This document shows, one piece after another, positions 43,406 through 52,527 of a stretch of 64,000 nucleotides of DNA (the stretch's first letter is position 1; every line of letters starts with the position of its first letter). The stretch covers positions 1 to 64,000 of the forward strand of contig JANXYO010000007.1 of the NCBI GenBank assembly GCA_025356015.1, in the 5' to 3' direction. Below the pieces are notes generated by a model. The model was not told the origin of the DNA, made no database searches, and saw only the letters and a list, made by a program, of their open reading frames with translations. Both the position numbers and the translations under genes were made by a program. Source of the DNA: Spirochaetaceae bacterium. GTDB taxonomy: Bacteria; Spirochaetota; Spirochaetia; Treponematales; Rectinemataceae.

Positions 43406-46400
43406 GGGGCCTCGAGGGCTTCCACCCTCTGGTGCGCGAATGGTTCGAGGAGCGCTACGGCTCGCCCACGGCCGTCCAGGCCGAGGCCTGGCCGAGGATC
43501 GCCGCGGGCGAGCACGTCCTCGCCCTGGCCCCCACGGGCAGCGGCAAGACCCTCACTGCCTTTCTCGGGGCGATATCCCGCCTCGCCTCCCTCGAGCTGC
43601 CCGCCGAGGAATGCACGGTCCTCTATGTCTCCCCCCTCAAGGCCCTCGGCGAGGACCTGCGCCGCAACCTCGAGGAGCCCCTGGCTGCCCTCAAGGCCCT
43701 GTTCGCCTCGCGGGGCGCCGCCTTCCCCGACATACGGGTCGCCACCAGGACAGGGGACACGAGCCAGGCCGAGCGGCGGCGCATGGTGTCGAGGCCGCCC
43801 TCGATCCTCGTGACCACGCCCGAGAGCCTCTGCCTCATCCTGGATTCGCCCATCGCGCGCCAGATCCTCGCAAAGGTCCGCCTCCTCATCCTCGACGAGG
43901 TCCACGCCCTTTGCGACTCGAAGCGGGGCTCCCTCCTGGCCTGCGCGGTCGGAAGGCTCGCCCTTCTCGCGGGGGAGTTCCAGCGCCTCGCCCTCTCGGC
44001 CACCGTGAGACCGCCCGAGGCCATCGCCGCCTTTGTCGGCGGCCGCTCGGTCTCCTGGGAAGGCGGCCAGGCCTCCTGGTCGGTGAGGCCAGTCTCGATT
44101 GTCGCGCCACAGTCCGAGAAGAGGATCGAGCTCCGCGTCGAGTATCCCCCGGCCCCCGAGCCCGGCTCGCCCGATGCCCCTGCGGGGGGATTCGTGGCCG
44201 AGGCCGAAGGCTCCCGCTATTCGGCGTTGATCCCCTTCATGCTCGGCCGCATCCGTTCCCACAGCGGCACCATCGTCTTCACCGACTCCCGGCGCAGGGC
44301 CGAGAGGATAGCCTTCCTTCTCAACGAGGTGGGCGGGGAGGGCACGGCCTGGGCCCACCACGGCTCGCTCTCGCGCGAGGCAAGACGGGTGGTCGAGGAG
44401 AGGATGCGCGCCGGGGAGCTCGCTTGCGTTGTCGCCACGGCCTCCCTCGAGCTGGGCATCGACATAGGCGGGATAGACGAGGTCATCCTGGCGGGCGCTC
44501 CACCCGCGGTGTCCTCGGCCCTCCAGAGGATAGGCCGCTCGGGCCATGGGGTGGGGGAGACCTCCTCGGGCCTCATCCTCCCCTTCCACGGCATGGACCT
44601 CCTGCTCGCGGCGGCGGGTGCCAGGGCTGTCGACGAGCGTGCTGTCGAGGAGTCGAGGCCCCTCTCCTGTCCCCTGGACATCCTCGCCCAGGTCCTCCTC
44701 TCCCTCGCGGTGGAAGCGCCAAGGACGGCGGGCGCGTTGTACGACATCGTCAGGTCCTTCCCCCCCTTCGAGACCCTGCCGAGGGGCCTTTTCGACTCGA
44801 CCCTCGAGATGCTCGCCGGCAGGTACTCAAGCTCGAGGCTCCGGGAGCTCGAGCCCCGCCTGTCCCTTGACCGCGGGAGCGCTGTGGTCACGGCCCGGGA
44901 CGGGGTCAGGTCCCTGCTCTACTCCTCGGGCGGGGCCATCCCCGACCGGGGCCTCTACAGTCTGCGGGTCCACGGCTCGCGCACCCGCATCGGCGAGCTC
45001 GACGAGGAGTTTGTCTGGGAGCGCAAGGTCGGCGATGCCTTCTCCTTCGGGGCCCAGGCATGGAGGATCGTCGACATAGGAAGCGAGGCTGTTGAGGTCG
45101 TCCCCCTCGGCAGGGAGGCCGACTTCATGCCCTTCTGGAAGGCCGAGTCCCGCTTCCGCAGCCCCGAGCTCGCCACGCGTTGTCTCGAGCTCCTGGACAG
45201 GCTCGGGCCCCTCGGGCCGGAAGGGGCGGCGGCCTTCCTCGAGTCTGGCTACCACTTCTCGCCCGAGGCCGCCCTGTCCCTCGCGCTCTTTGTGGACTCC
45301 CAGAAGACGGCTGGCGGCGGGAAGGCCTCCCTCCCAGGCAGCAGGCTGATCGTCATCGAGGCCAATGCCGACCCGGCGAGGCGGGGCGACGCAGTCCGTC
45401 TCCTCGTCCACACCTTGAGGGGGGCCGCCATCAACGAGACCCTCGCCCTGGCCCTCGCCGCCGCCTGGGAGGAGGAGGCCGGCCTGCCGATCCAGGTCCT
45501 CGCCGACGACGACTCGATCCTCGCCCTCGTCCCCCTGGTCGCCGAGGCCGAGGGAGGGGAGCCGGCCGCCGTGGCGGCGCGCCTCATCGCCGCCCTCTCG
45601 GCCCCCGGAAGGCTCGAGGCCCTCCTGCGCTCGAGGCTCGAGGGCACGGGGCTCTTCGGCGCCCAGTTCCGCGAGAACGCGGGGAGGGCCCTCCTCCTGC
45701 CCCGCGGACTCCCCGGGAAACGCACTCCCCTGTGGATCACAAGGCTCCGCGCCAAGAAGCTTTTCGAGGCCGTGCGCGGCTTCTCCGACTTCCCCGTGAC
45801 TGTCGAGACCTGGCGCTCCTGTCTCGGCGACCTCCTTGACCTCGAGGGGACGCGCGACCTGGTCTCGGCCGTCGCCGAGGGCAGGATCGGCGTCTCCTGC
45901 TTCTCCTCGAGGAGCCCCTCTCCCTTTTCCCGCGAGGCGGTCTGGAAGGAGACCAACGAGTTCCTCTACCGCGGCGACGCCCTGGAGTCCCGCAGCTCCT
46001 CCTCGGTCTCCGACCAGGTGGTGGCCGAGGCCCTGCGCTCCTCACGGCTCAGGCCCAGGCTTGATCCGGCCCTCGTCGCCGACTTTGTGGGGCGGCTGAA
46101 GCGTCTCGTCCCCGGCTGGAGTCCCGAGAGCGGCTTAGAGCTCGCGGAGTGGGCGAAGGAGAGGGTGGCCATACCGGTCTCCGAACTGCCCGGCCTCCTC
46201 ACCCTCTCCCCCGCCCTCGCCCAGGCCTACGAGGCCGATCCCTCCTGCGGGGGCGCCCTTTTGCGCATGACGCTCGAGGGAGGATCCGAGGCCCTCCTCG
46301 TCCACGCCGAGTTCGAGCAGGAGCTGCGCGCCGACCCTGCCTCCCTCCTTCCCGAATGGCTCAGGCGCGAGGGCCCGGTCGAGCCGGGCCGGATCACCGA

Positions 46401-47820
46401 GCTTTTCGGCCTCGATGGCGCCAGGCTCGACGACCTCCTTGACGGCCTAGTCGAGGAAGGGACCATTGTCGTCGATGTCCTCCTGCGCGGCTCGGAGGCC
46501 GAGGCTGTCATCGACGCCCAGAACCTCGAGCTCCTGCTAAGGCTCGGCCGCAAGGCGGCCCGGCCCAGGGTCGAGGCGAGGCCGGCAAGCGACCTGCTGC
46601 GTCTCGTGTCGGCCGTCCAGGGCATCGGTGGCGGACGCGAGCTGCCGGCCGTCCTTGAGTCCCTCGCAGGCTACCCGGCTCCCGTCGCCCTCTGGGAGAG
46701 CGAAATCCTTGATGCCCGCGTCCCGGGCTACCGCGAGGCCGAGCTCGATGCCCTCGCAGCTCGGGGGCGTTGGCAGTGGTTCGGCGCGGGCAGGGAGATC
46801 GTGGCCTTCGCCAGGGCCGAGGACCTCGGCCTTTTCCTTGAAAGCGCGGGAACACAGGCCGGAGGGGAGGGCTCCCGCATCATACCCGAGGACTCCGCTG
46901 GCCTTGATTTTTGGGCCCTCCGCGAGCTTTCGGGCGGAAGCGCGAAGGAGGCCGCCCTCGCGCTCTGGGCCGAGGCCTGGAAGGGCCTCGTGGCCTCTGA
47001 CGGCCCGCTTGCCCTTCGCCAGGGTCTGGTCAACCGCTTTGGCGCCGAGCTTGGCGAGCCGGGTCCTGAGTCGGAGCTCCAGGCTCCCGTCTTCGGCGCG
47101 AGGCGGAGGATCCCGAGGGCCCTGCGGGAGCGCTGGAGGGGAGGGGCACCAGTGCCGGGGACCTGGTATCGACTCGATTTCGAGGAGGAGGAAGGGTCCG
47201 AGGAGGCCGATGCCCTTGAGGAGGCCGGACTCGCGGCGCAGAGGGTGAGGGTTCTGGTTGGCCGCTATGGCATGGTCTGCCGCTCCCTTCTCGAGAGGGA
47301 GCTTCCGGCCCTTGGCTGGCAGCTCCTCTTCCCCGCCCTGCGCCGCCTCGAGCTCGCGGGGGGGCTGCTCGCGGGCCGCTTCTTCGAGGGCATCGACGGG
47401 CCACAGTTCATGGGCAGCGAGGCTTTCAGGATCTTCATGGCCCTCGACGAGGAGGCCCCGGCAGAGCCAGTCTGGCTCAACGCCCTCGACCCTGCGGCCT
47501 CGGCAGCCTGGGCGGCGTCTGAGCGCGATGCCCTCCTGCCTGCACGCCTTGGCGCGAACAGGGTATGTTTCCACAAAGGCAGGGCGGTGGCCGTCAGCAC
47601 GAGGTCGCACCGGGCCCTTGTCCTGGCCATGGAACCCCGGGACCCTGTCCTCGCGGCCGTCTTCGCGCATTTCGCGCGCTCGCGCTCGAGGCCGGTCCGC
47701 CCCGAGCGCCGTATCGTCTTCGAGACCGTCAACGCCGAGGGGGCCGCGACCAGTCCCTACGCGGCAGCCCTGCGGGATGCGGGCTTCGAGCCCGACCGCG
47801 GCCGCATGGTACTGTGGTAG
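43399..47820 (+). CDS. lhr: Lhr-type large ATP-dependent helicase
   Basis: A 1473-residue superfamily 2 helicase, the normal size for long Lhr. Motifs: Q-like YGSPTAVQAEAWP, Walker A LAPTGSGKTLTAF (about 40), Walker B LLILDEVHALCDSKRG (DEVH), LALSATVRPPEAIA, and the second RecA fold with IVFTDSRRRAERIAFLL, ATASLELGIDIGGIDEVI and QRIGRSGHG. The winged-helix and long C-terminal beta-barrel Lhr domains follow. The start is the second GTG of a 17-bp tandem repeat. It acts in DNA repair in other bacteria. It lies 14 nt after nrdG, so it may be co-transcribed with the nrd genes. Confidence 0.92.
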   Translation: MSRGLEGFHPLVREWFEERYGSPTAVQAEAWPRIAAGEHVLALAPTGSGKTLTAFLGAISRLASLELPAEECTVLYVSPLKALGEDLRRNLEEPLAALKALFASRGAAFPDIRVATRTGDTSQAERRRMVSRPPSILVTTPESLCLILDSPIARQILAKVRLLILDEVHALCDSKRGSLLACAVGRLALLAGEFQRLALSATVRPPEAIAAFVGGRSVSWEGGQASWSVRPVSIVAPQSEKRIELRVEYPPAPEPGSPDAPAGGFVAEAEGSRYSALIPFMLGRIRSHSGTIVFTDSRRRAERIAFLLNEVGGEGTAWAHHGSLSREARRVVEERMRAGELACVVATASLELGIDIGGIDEVILAGAPPAVSSALQRIGRSGHGVGETSSGLILPFHGMDLLLAAAGARAVDERAVEESRPLSCPLDILAQVLLSLAVEAPRTAGALYDIVRSFPPFETLPRGLFDSTLEMLAGRYSSSRLRELEPRLSLDRGSAVVTARDGVRSLLYSSGGAIPDRGLYSLRVHGSRTRIGELDEEFVWERKVGDAFSFGAQAWRIVDIGSEAVEVVPLGREADFMPFWKAESRFRSPELATRCLELLDRLGPLGPEGAAAFLESGYHFSPEAALSLALFVDSQKTAGGGKASLPGSRLIVIEANADPARRGDAVRLLVHTLRGAAINETLALALAAAWEEEAGLPIQVLADDDSILALVPLVAEAEGGEPAAVAARLIAALSAPGRLEALLRSRLEGTGLFGAQFRENAGRALLLPRGLPGKRTPLWITRLRAKKLFEAVRGFSDFPVTVETWRSCLGDLLDLEGTRDLVSAVAEGRIGVSCFSSRSPSPFSREAVWKETNEFLYRGDALESRSSSSVSDQVVAEALRSSRLRPRLDPALVADFVGRLKRLVPGWSPESGLELAEWAKERVAIPVSELPGLLTLSPALAQAYEADPSCGGALLRMTLEGGSEALLVHAEFEQELRADPASLLPEWLRREGPVEPGRITELFGLDGARLDDLLDGLVEEGTIVVDVLLRGSEAEAVIDAQNLELLLRLGRKAARPRVEARPASDLLRLVSAVQGIGGGRELPAVLESLAGYPAPVALWESEILDARVPGYREAELDALAARGRWQWFGAGREIVAFARAEDLGLFLESAGTQAGGEGSRIIPEDSAGLDFWALRELSGGSAKEAALALWAEAWKGLVASDGPLALRQGLVNRFGAELGEPGPESELQAPVFGARRRIPRALRERWRGGAPVPGTWYRLDFEEEEGSEEADALEEAGLAAQRVRVLVGRYGMVCRSLLERELPALGWQLLFPALRRLELAGGLLAGRFFEGIDGPQFMGSEAFRIFMALDEEAPAEPVWLNALDPAASAAWAASERDALLPARLGANRVCFHKGRAVAVSTRSHRALVLAMEPRDPVLAAVFAHFARSRSRPVRPERRIVFETVNAEGAATSPYAAALRDAGFEPDRGRMVLW

Positions 47821-47843
47821 GGATCGGCACCAAGGGAGGAAGT

Positions 47844-48074
47844 ATGTCAGTCAAGGTCACCGTCAAGCTTTTCGCGAGCCTTCGCGAGGGCCAGTTCGAC
47901 GCGAGGCTCCTGGACCTTGCCGAAGGCTCGAGCCCCGCCACGGTCATCGCCGCCCTCGGCCTGGCCCAGGAAGCCGTGACCGTCGTTTTCGTCAATTCCC
48001 GCCACGCGGCCAAGGACCAGGTCCTCATGACAGACGATGTCCTCGCCCTCTTCCCTCCCGTGGGCGGAGGCTGA
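47844..48074 (+). CDS. MoaD-like ubiquitin-fold sulfur carrier
   Basis: A 76-residue small protein with beta-grasp pattern (MSVKVTVKLFASLREG, TVVFVNSRHAAKDQVLMTD) and C-terminal FPPVGGG, ending in the Gly-Gly that is adenylated and thiocarboxylated in MoaD/ThiS proteins. The next gene encodes the activating ThiF/MoeB enzyme, 2 nt away. The carrier probably supplies sulfur to molybdopterin synthesis; no MoaE is present in the window, so a tungsten-cofactor or other sulfur-carrier role remains possible. GGGAGGAAGT precedes the ATG. Confidence 0.87.
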   Translation: MSVKVTVKLFASLREGQFDARLLDLAEGSSPATVIAALGLAQEAVTVVFVNSRHAAKDQVLMTDDVLALFPPVGGG

Positions 48075-48076
48075 TC

Positions 48077-48895
48077 GTGGCACAGTTGGGCGAATTCCTG
48101 GCAGCCGGAGCGAAGGATGGCCTCGTGCCATGGGCGGTCGAGCTCGAGGCCTCGCGAAGCTTTGGTCTGGGCATCCGCGAGATCGAGGCAGCGGCACTCG
48201 CCGCCGGGACGAGGCCGGCGCGCTATTCGCGCAACGGCACGACCATCGGCCTTGAAGGGCAGAGGAGGCTCCACGCGGCCAGGGTCGCGGTCGTCGGTTG
48301 CGGGGGCCTGGGCGGCTACCTGCTCGAGGAGCTCGCCCGCGCCGGCGTCGGCTGCCTCGTGGCCATCGACGGCGACTCATTCGACGAGACGAACCTCAAC
48401 CGCCAGCTCCTTGCGACAATCGAGACCCTGGGGCGGCCAAAGGCAGAGGTCGCCGCCGAGCGGATCGCCCTCATAAATCCCGCCGTCCAGGTCATCGCGT
48501 GCCGCACAAGGCTCGATGCCCGCAACGCGGCCGGGCTTCTTGCCGGCTGCGATGCAGTCGCCGACGGCCTGGATTCGGTGCCCTCGCGTCTTGAGCTCGC
48601 AGCCGCCTGTGAGGGCCTGGGCCTCCCCCTCGTCCACGGGAGCATCGCCGGATGGTTCGGCCTCGCGAGCACCCAGCTTCCCGGGGGCCGGGGCCTCAAG
48701 GAGCTCTACTCCGATGTCGGCGCCACCAAGGGCATCGAGCTCGCCCTCGGCAATCCCGCCTTCACGCCGGCCATCGCGGCGAGTCTCGAGGTCGCGGAGA
48801 TCTGCAAGCTCCTCACCGGTGCAGGAGCGGCCCTCGCCGGGAAGCTGCTCTCCCTCGACCTCAGAGACATGGAATTCGCGAAATTCGAGCTCTAG
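48077..48895 (+). CDS. ThiF/MoeB-family adenylyltransferase
   Basis: A 272-residue E1-like enzyme that adenylates the C-terminal Gly-Gly of its partner. VAVVGCGGLGGYLLEELARAG (ATP site, about 70-90), DGDSFDETNLNRQLL (Asp and the Arg of NxxRQ), and CDAVADGLDSVPSRL are present. The zinc-binding CxxC pairs of MoeB are not visible, as in some ThiF/MoeB variants. About 65 residues precede the core as an N-terminal extension. GTG start at 48077 with GGAGG upstream. Coupled to the MoaD-like carrier, it may provide cofactor for the molybdenum enzyme at 12-14 kb. Confidence 0.87.
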   Translation: MAQLGEFLAAGAKDGLVPWAVELEASRSFGLGIREIEAAALAAGTRPARYSRNGTTIGLEGQRRLHAARVAVVGCGGLGGYLLEELARAGVGCLVAIDGDSFDETNLNRQLLATIETLGRPKAEVAAERIALINPAVQVIACRTRLDARNAAGLLAGCDAVADGLDSVPSRLELAAACEGLGLPLVHGSIAGWFGLASTQLPGGRGLKELYSDVGATKGIELALGNPAFTPAIAASLEVAEICKLLTGAGAALAGKLLSLDLRDMEFAKFEL

Positions 48896-48910
48896 GTTGA
48901 GCCAATTTGC

Positions 48911-48939
48911 CTGACGAGCCGCCTCTGGCGTCGTATATT
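48911..48939 (+). promoter_or_regulatory. Putative leaderless promoter of the Omp85-like gene
   Basis: CTGACG, 17 nt, TATATT, then 9 nt to the ATG at 48949. Confidence 0.5.
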
Positions 48940-48948
48940 TTGGCGCCT

Positions 48949-50247
48949 ATGCATATTTCATCAATTGCCTCTCTTCGAAACGGAGGGCGCATCCTTGCCA
49001 CCCTCCTGTTCTGCCTCCTCGTCCCGGCCGTGGCCTTGAGCGAGGAGCTCACGAGCGAGGCCGTGAGCCTCCATCCCGGCCTCAGGGTCGAGCGGATTGT
49101 CTACTCGGGCGAGTTCAGGACATCGCGGACCAAGCTCGCCTCGCTGACTGCCCTGCGCGAGGGGATGAGCCTCGCCGAGGTCGATCCTGACGCCGTCCTG
49201 CAGCGCCTGAAGAAGACAGGACTCTACAGCGAGGTCTCCCTCGGCTATGAGAGCGACGGGGCCGGGGCGGTGATCACCGTCGGCCTCAAGGAAAAGATGA
49301 CCCTCGTCCCCCTGCCGATCGCCAGCTATTCCGACGGTTCCGCCACCCTCGGCCTCATCGTCATAGATTCGGATTTCGTGGGCTCGAGGACAATGCTCAT
49401 GGCCGGCGGCATCTGGTCGACCGATGGCTGGACCGGGATCCTCAATTACATCGATCCGACCAGGAACGAAGGGGATCTCTCCATTGTCCTCGCCGCCGAG
49501 GGGGGAAGCGGCACGAGGGACGCGAGCGACATGGAGGGCAGGCCCTACCTGTCGATAGCCGAACGCCGCGCCAGGATGGACGGGATCCTCAGCTTCAGAA
49601 ACAAGAGCCTCCTGCGCCCCATGATCCACGCCGCATATGCCTTCAGCTGCCTCGACGCAGTCGAGGCAGCGGCCTCGGGCCTCGACGCCAGCTACTCCTT
49701 CCTCGAGGGGGAGGCTGGCCTCGTCCTGGAATCACGGCGCAACGAGGGCTGGTACGAGCGGGGCTACAGGCTCTCGATCTCCTACAGCCACGGCCAGTCC
49801 ATCATCTCACCCAGCCGCTATGACGCCGCCGAGGCCCGCTTCGAGCAGAGCAGCCTCATCGCCGGATCTTTCCTCCTCCGTCTCTCGGCCTCGGCCCAGT
49901 ACGGAGACAGGCCAATCGTCGTCGCTCCCCCCTTACGCGGCGAGGGCTTCAGGACCCTGCCCTTCGGCAAGTCCTTCTCCTCGAAATACGCCGCGGCCTC
50001 GGGCGGTCTCGAGCTGCCCTTCGCCAGGCCGGGCTGGGCCATCTTGAGCCTCGTCGCCTTCTACGAGCTCGGGACCTACGAATCAGGTCCGCCCGGCGGG
50101 CTCAGCGCCCAGGTCTTCCATGGCCCGGGAACGGGCTTCCGGCTCTACCTGAAGACCATCGCCCTGCCCGCCCTCGGCGTCGACTTTGCGTACAACGTGC
50201 CGGCGCGCTCCCCTGTGTTCAGCGTCGCCATCGGCATGCACGGCTAG
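48949..50247 (+). CDS. Omp85-like protein with one POTRA-type domain
   Basis: A 432-residue exported protein: signal peptide (about 12-32, ending VALSE), a single POTRA-like domain (about 42-115: LRVERIVYSGEFRTSRTKLA ... LQRLKKTGLYSEVSLGYES), and a beta-barrel from about 120 to the end (IGMHG). BamA has five POTRA and about 800 residues, so this is a compact member such as those seen in TamA-like or patatin-linked groups. It may help insert or secrete an outer-membrane protein or export lipid. No ribosome site but a leaderless-type promoter. It is convergent with the EF-G gene. Confidence 0.8.
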   Translation: MHISSIASLRNGGRILATLLFCLLVPAVALSEELTSEAVSLHPGLRVERIVYSGEFRTSRTKLASLTALREGMSLAEVDPDAVLQRLKKTGLYSEVSLGYESDGAGAVITVGLKEKMTLVPLPIASYSDGSATLGLIVIDSDFVGSRTMLMAGGIWSTDGWTGILNYIDPTRNEGDLSIVLAAEGGSGTRDASDMEGRPYLSIAERRARMDGILSFRNKSLLRPMIHAAYAFSCLDAVEAAASGLDASYSFLEGEAGLVLESRRNEGWYERGYRLSISYSHGQSIISPSRYDAAEARFEQSSLIAGSFLLRLSASAQYGDRPIVVAPPLRGEGFRTLPFGKSFSSKYAAASGGLELPFARPGWAILSLVAFYELGTYESGPPGGLSAQVFHGPGTGFRLYLKTIALPALGVDFAYNVPARSPVFSVAIGMHG

Positions 50248-50262
50248 GGTCAAGGCTCCCAC

Positions 50263-50298
50263 AAAAAAGCCGCGCCCGCCTTCGAGGGCGGACGCGGC
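50263..50298 (-). terminator. Intrinsic terminator of the EF-G paralog gene
   Basis: Minus strand: a strong GC hairpin (12-bp arm pairing, 50298-50287 with 50280-50269) followed by TTTTTT (50268-50263), 32 nt after the stop codon. Classical form. Confidence 0.88.
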
Positions 50299-50329
50299 TC
50301 GCTTTGCGTTCCAGCGGCAGAAAGACGGC

Positions 50330-52423
50330 CTATTCTTCCTCTTCCTCGTGGGTCTTGAAGGCGGCCGCGGCCTTGATGACGTCCTCGGCTATCTTGCCGG
50401 TGATCGGGGCGTAGTGGTCGAACTCCACCTCGAATGAGCCCGTGCTGCTCGTTATCGACTTGAGGTCGATGGCGTAGCGCAGGAGCTCGGCCTGGGGGAC
50501 CTGGGCGTCGATCTCGACGATGCCTCCGCCGATGGGGTTCTGGCCCGAGATCCTTCCGCGCCTTCCCGAGAGGTCCGACATGACGTCGCCGAGGTTCTTC
50601 TCCTCGACGTAGACGGTGAGGTTCATGATCGGCTCGAGGAGGACAGGACCCGCCTGTTTTGTGGCCTCGCGGAAGGCTCCGCGCGACGCGAGCTTGAAGG
50701 CCATCTCGGAGGAGTCGACGGGGTGCTCCTTGCCGTCGGTGATGGCCGTCTTGACGTCCACCACGGGGTAGCCGGCGACGACGCCCATCTCCATCGCCTG
50801 GTGGATTCCCTTCTCGATGCCGGGGATGAAGCCCTTGGACACCGACTGGCCGAAGAGCTTGTTCTCGAATTGGTAGCCGGTTCCGCGCTCGAGGGGCTCG
50901 ACATCGAAGACGACCCGGGCGTACTGACCGTGGCCACCGGTCTGCTTCTTGTGGGTGTACTCGGCGGTCGCCTTCTTGGTGATCGTCTCGCGGTAGGCGA
51001 CGCGGGGCACGCGGGTCTCGGCGGCGATCTTGGTGCCGTTCTTGATCTTGTCGAGGATCATGTTGATCTGGAGCTCGCCCATGCCGGCGATGACGGTCTC
51101 CTTGGTCTCGGCGTTGAACTTCACCTGGAAGGTGAGGTCCTCTTCGGCTGACTTGAGGAGGTTCTCGTTGAGCTTGTCCTCCTCCTTCTTGTTCACGGCC
51201 GACATGGCGAGCATGTGGACGGGCGTGGGGAGGTGGAGATGGGAATAGGCGAAGGGCTTGTCCATCGAGGAGATCGTGTCATTGGTCTTGAGCGCTGTCG
51301 ACTTGGCGATGATGCCGATGTCGCCCGCGGCCAGGTTCGAGGCGTCCTCGAGCTTCTTGCCCTGGAGGGTGTAGAGCTTCGAGAGCTTCTCCTTGCGCCC
51401 GTCGCGGAGGTTGACGATGTCGAGGTCGGGGCTCAGGGTCCCGGTGATCACCTTGACGTAGCTGAGGCGTCCCGAGAACTGGTCGATCTGGGTCTTGATG
51501 ACGAGGGCCGAGGCGGGCTTCGAGGGGTCGACCCCGATCTCGATGTCGCCCGAGCCGTTCTTGACTACCTCGGGCGTCATGTCGAGGGGCGAGGGAGCGT
51601 CGGCGGCGATGAAATCGAGGAGGGCTGTGGTGCCCGTGTTGCGCGCACCCGAACCCGCGAAGGCGGGGATGATGCGGCCGGCCGCGAGGGCCTCGCGCAT
51701 GCCTTTGAGGGTCTCTTCCTGGCTGAGCTCGCCCTGCTCGAGGTATTTCTCCATGAGGACGTCGTCGCCCTCGGCCGCCGCCTCGTAGAGCCTGGAGCGG
51801 TATTCGGCGACCGTCTCCACCATGTCGGCTGGAATGGGCGCGGCCTCTTCCTTCTGGTCGTGGTTCGCGGGCATCAGGTAGGCCTTGCCGTTGAGGATGT
51901 CGATGACACCCTTGAACTCCGGGCCTTCGCCTATCGGTATCGTGATGGCGACCGAAGATACCTTGAACTTTTCCTTTATGTCGTCGAGGGCCTTCTGGAA
52001 GGATGCCCTCTCCTCCTCGAGGCGGTTGACGAAGATCATGCGGGGCTTGGCCCTGGCCTCGAGGTTGCGCCAGAGCTTGATCGTCTCGATCTGGACACCG
52101 GTCCTTCCATCGACGATCACGAGGACCGACTCGCAGGAGCGCAATGCCAGGATGACCTCGCCGACGAAGTCCGAGGATCCCGGAGTGTCGAGGAAATTGA
52201 GCTTGACGTCTTTCCAGGTGGCGTGGGTCAGCGAAGCGTGGATGGAAATTTTCCGGGCGATCTCATCCTCACCGTAGTCGCTCGTCGTCTTTCCCGACTC
52301 GATCGTCTCCGGCTTGGGGATGGCGCCACCCTGGAAAAGGAGGTGCTCGAGCAGGGTAGTCTTACCCGTGCCGCCGTGGCCGGCTATGGCCACGTTCCGG
52401 ATGAAGTCGGTCGAATACGCCAT
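50330..52423 (-). CDS. Elongation factor G paralog (EF-G-like GTPase)
   Basis: A 697-residue translational GTPase with all EF-G domains. The P-loop is GHGGTGKTTL instead of the canonical AHIDAGKTT, switch-2 is FLDTPGSSDFVG in place of DTPGHVDF, and G4 is VNRLEEERA instead of NKMD. These changes mark the EF-G-like paralog common in spirochaetes and thermotogae rather than canonical FusA, so roles in ribosome recycling or a special translocation state are possible. Domains II-V follow (SALVIKTQIDQFSGRLSYVK; GMGELQINMILDKI). AAGGAG precedes the ATG. It has a near-consensus promoter and a strong terminator, hence is monocistronic and probably well expressed. Confidence 0.88.
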   Translation of the reverse strand: MAYSTDFIRNVAIAGHGGTGKTTLLEHLLFQGGAIPKPETIESGKTTSDYGEDEIARKISIHASLTHATWKDVKLNFLDTPGSSDFVGEVILALRSCESVLVIVDGRTGVQIETIKLWRNLEARAKPRMIFVNRLEEERASFQKALDDIKEKFKVSSVAITIPIGEGPEFKGVIDILNGKAYLMPANHDQKEEAAPIPADMVETVAEYRSRLYEAAAEGDDVLMEKYLEQGELSQEETLKGMREALAAGRIIPAFAGSGARNTGTTALLDFIAADAPSPLDMTPEVVKNGSGDIEIGVDPSKPASALVIKTQIDQFSGRLSYVKVITGTLSPDLDIVNLRDGRKEKLSKLYTLQGKKLEDASNLAAGDIGIIAKSTALKTNDTISSMDKPFAYSHLHLPTPVHMLAMSAVNKKEEDKLNENLLKSAEEDLTFQVKFNAETKETVIAGMGELQINMILDKIKNGTKIAAETRVPRVAYRETITKKATAEYTHKKQTGGHGQYARVVFDVEPLERGTGYQFENKLFGQSVSKGFIPGIEKGIHQAMEMGVVAGYPVVDVKTAITDGKEHPVDSSEMAFKLASRGAFREATKQAGPVLLEPIMNLTVYVEEKNLGDVMSDLSGRRGRISGQNPIGGGIVEIDAQVPQAELLRYAIDLKSITSSTGSFEVEFDHYAPITGKIAEDVIKAAAAFKTHEEEEE

Positions 52424-52485
52424 AATCGCTCCTTACACTGGTGCTTGACGCGGTTTTACCCCGTCGCATGTTAGTGAAACGCCGT

Positions 52486-52513
52486 ATTATAAACCGGGTC
52501 TACGCGGTGTCAA
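52486..52513 (-). promoter_or_regulatory. Consensus sigma-70 promoter of the EF-G paralog gene
   Basis: Minus strand TTGACA, 16 nt, TATAAT; both hexamers match consensus perfectly. It lies about 63 nt before the ATG. Confidence 0.85.
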
Positions 52514-52527
52514 CAGGAAAGCTCGGC

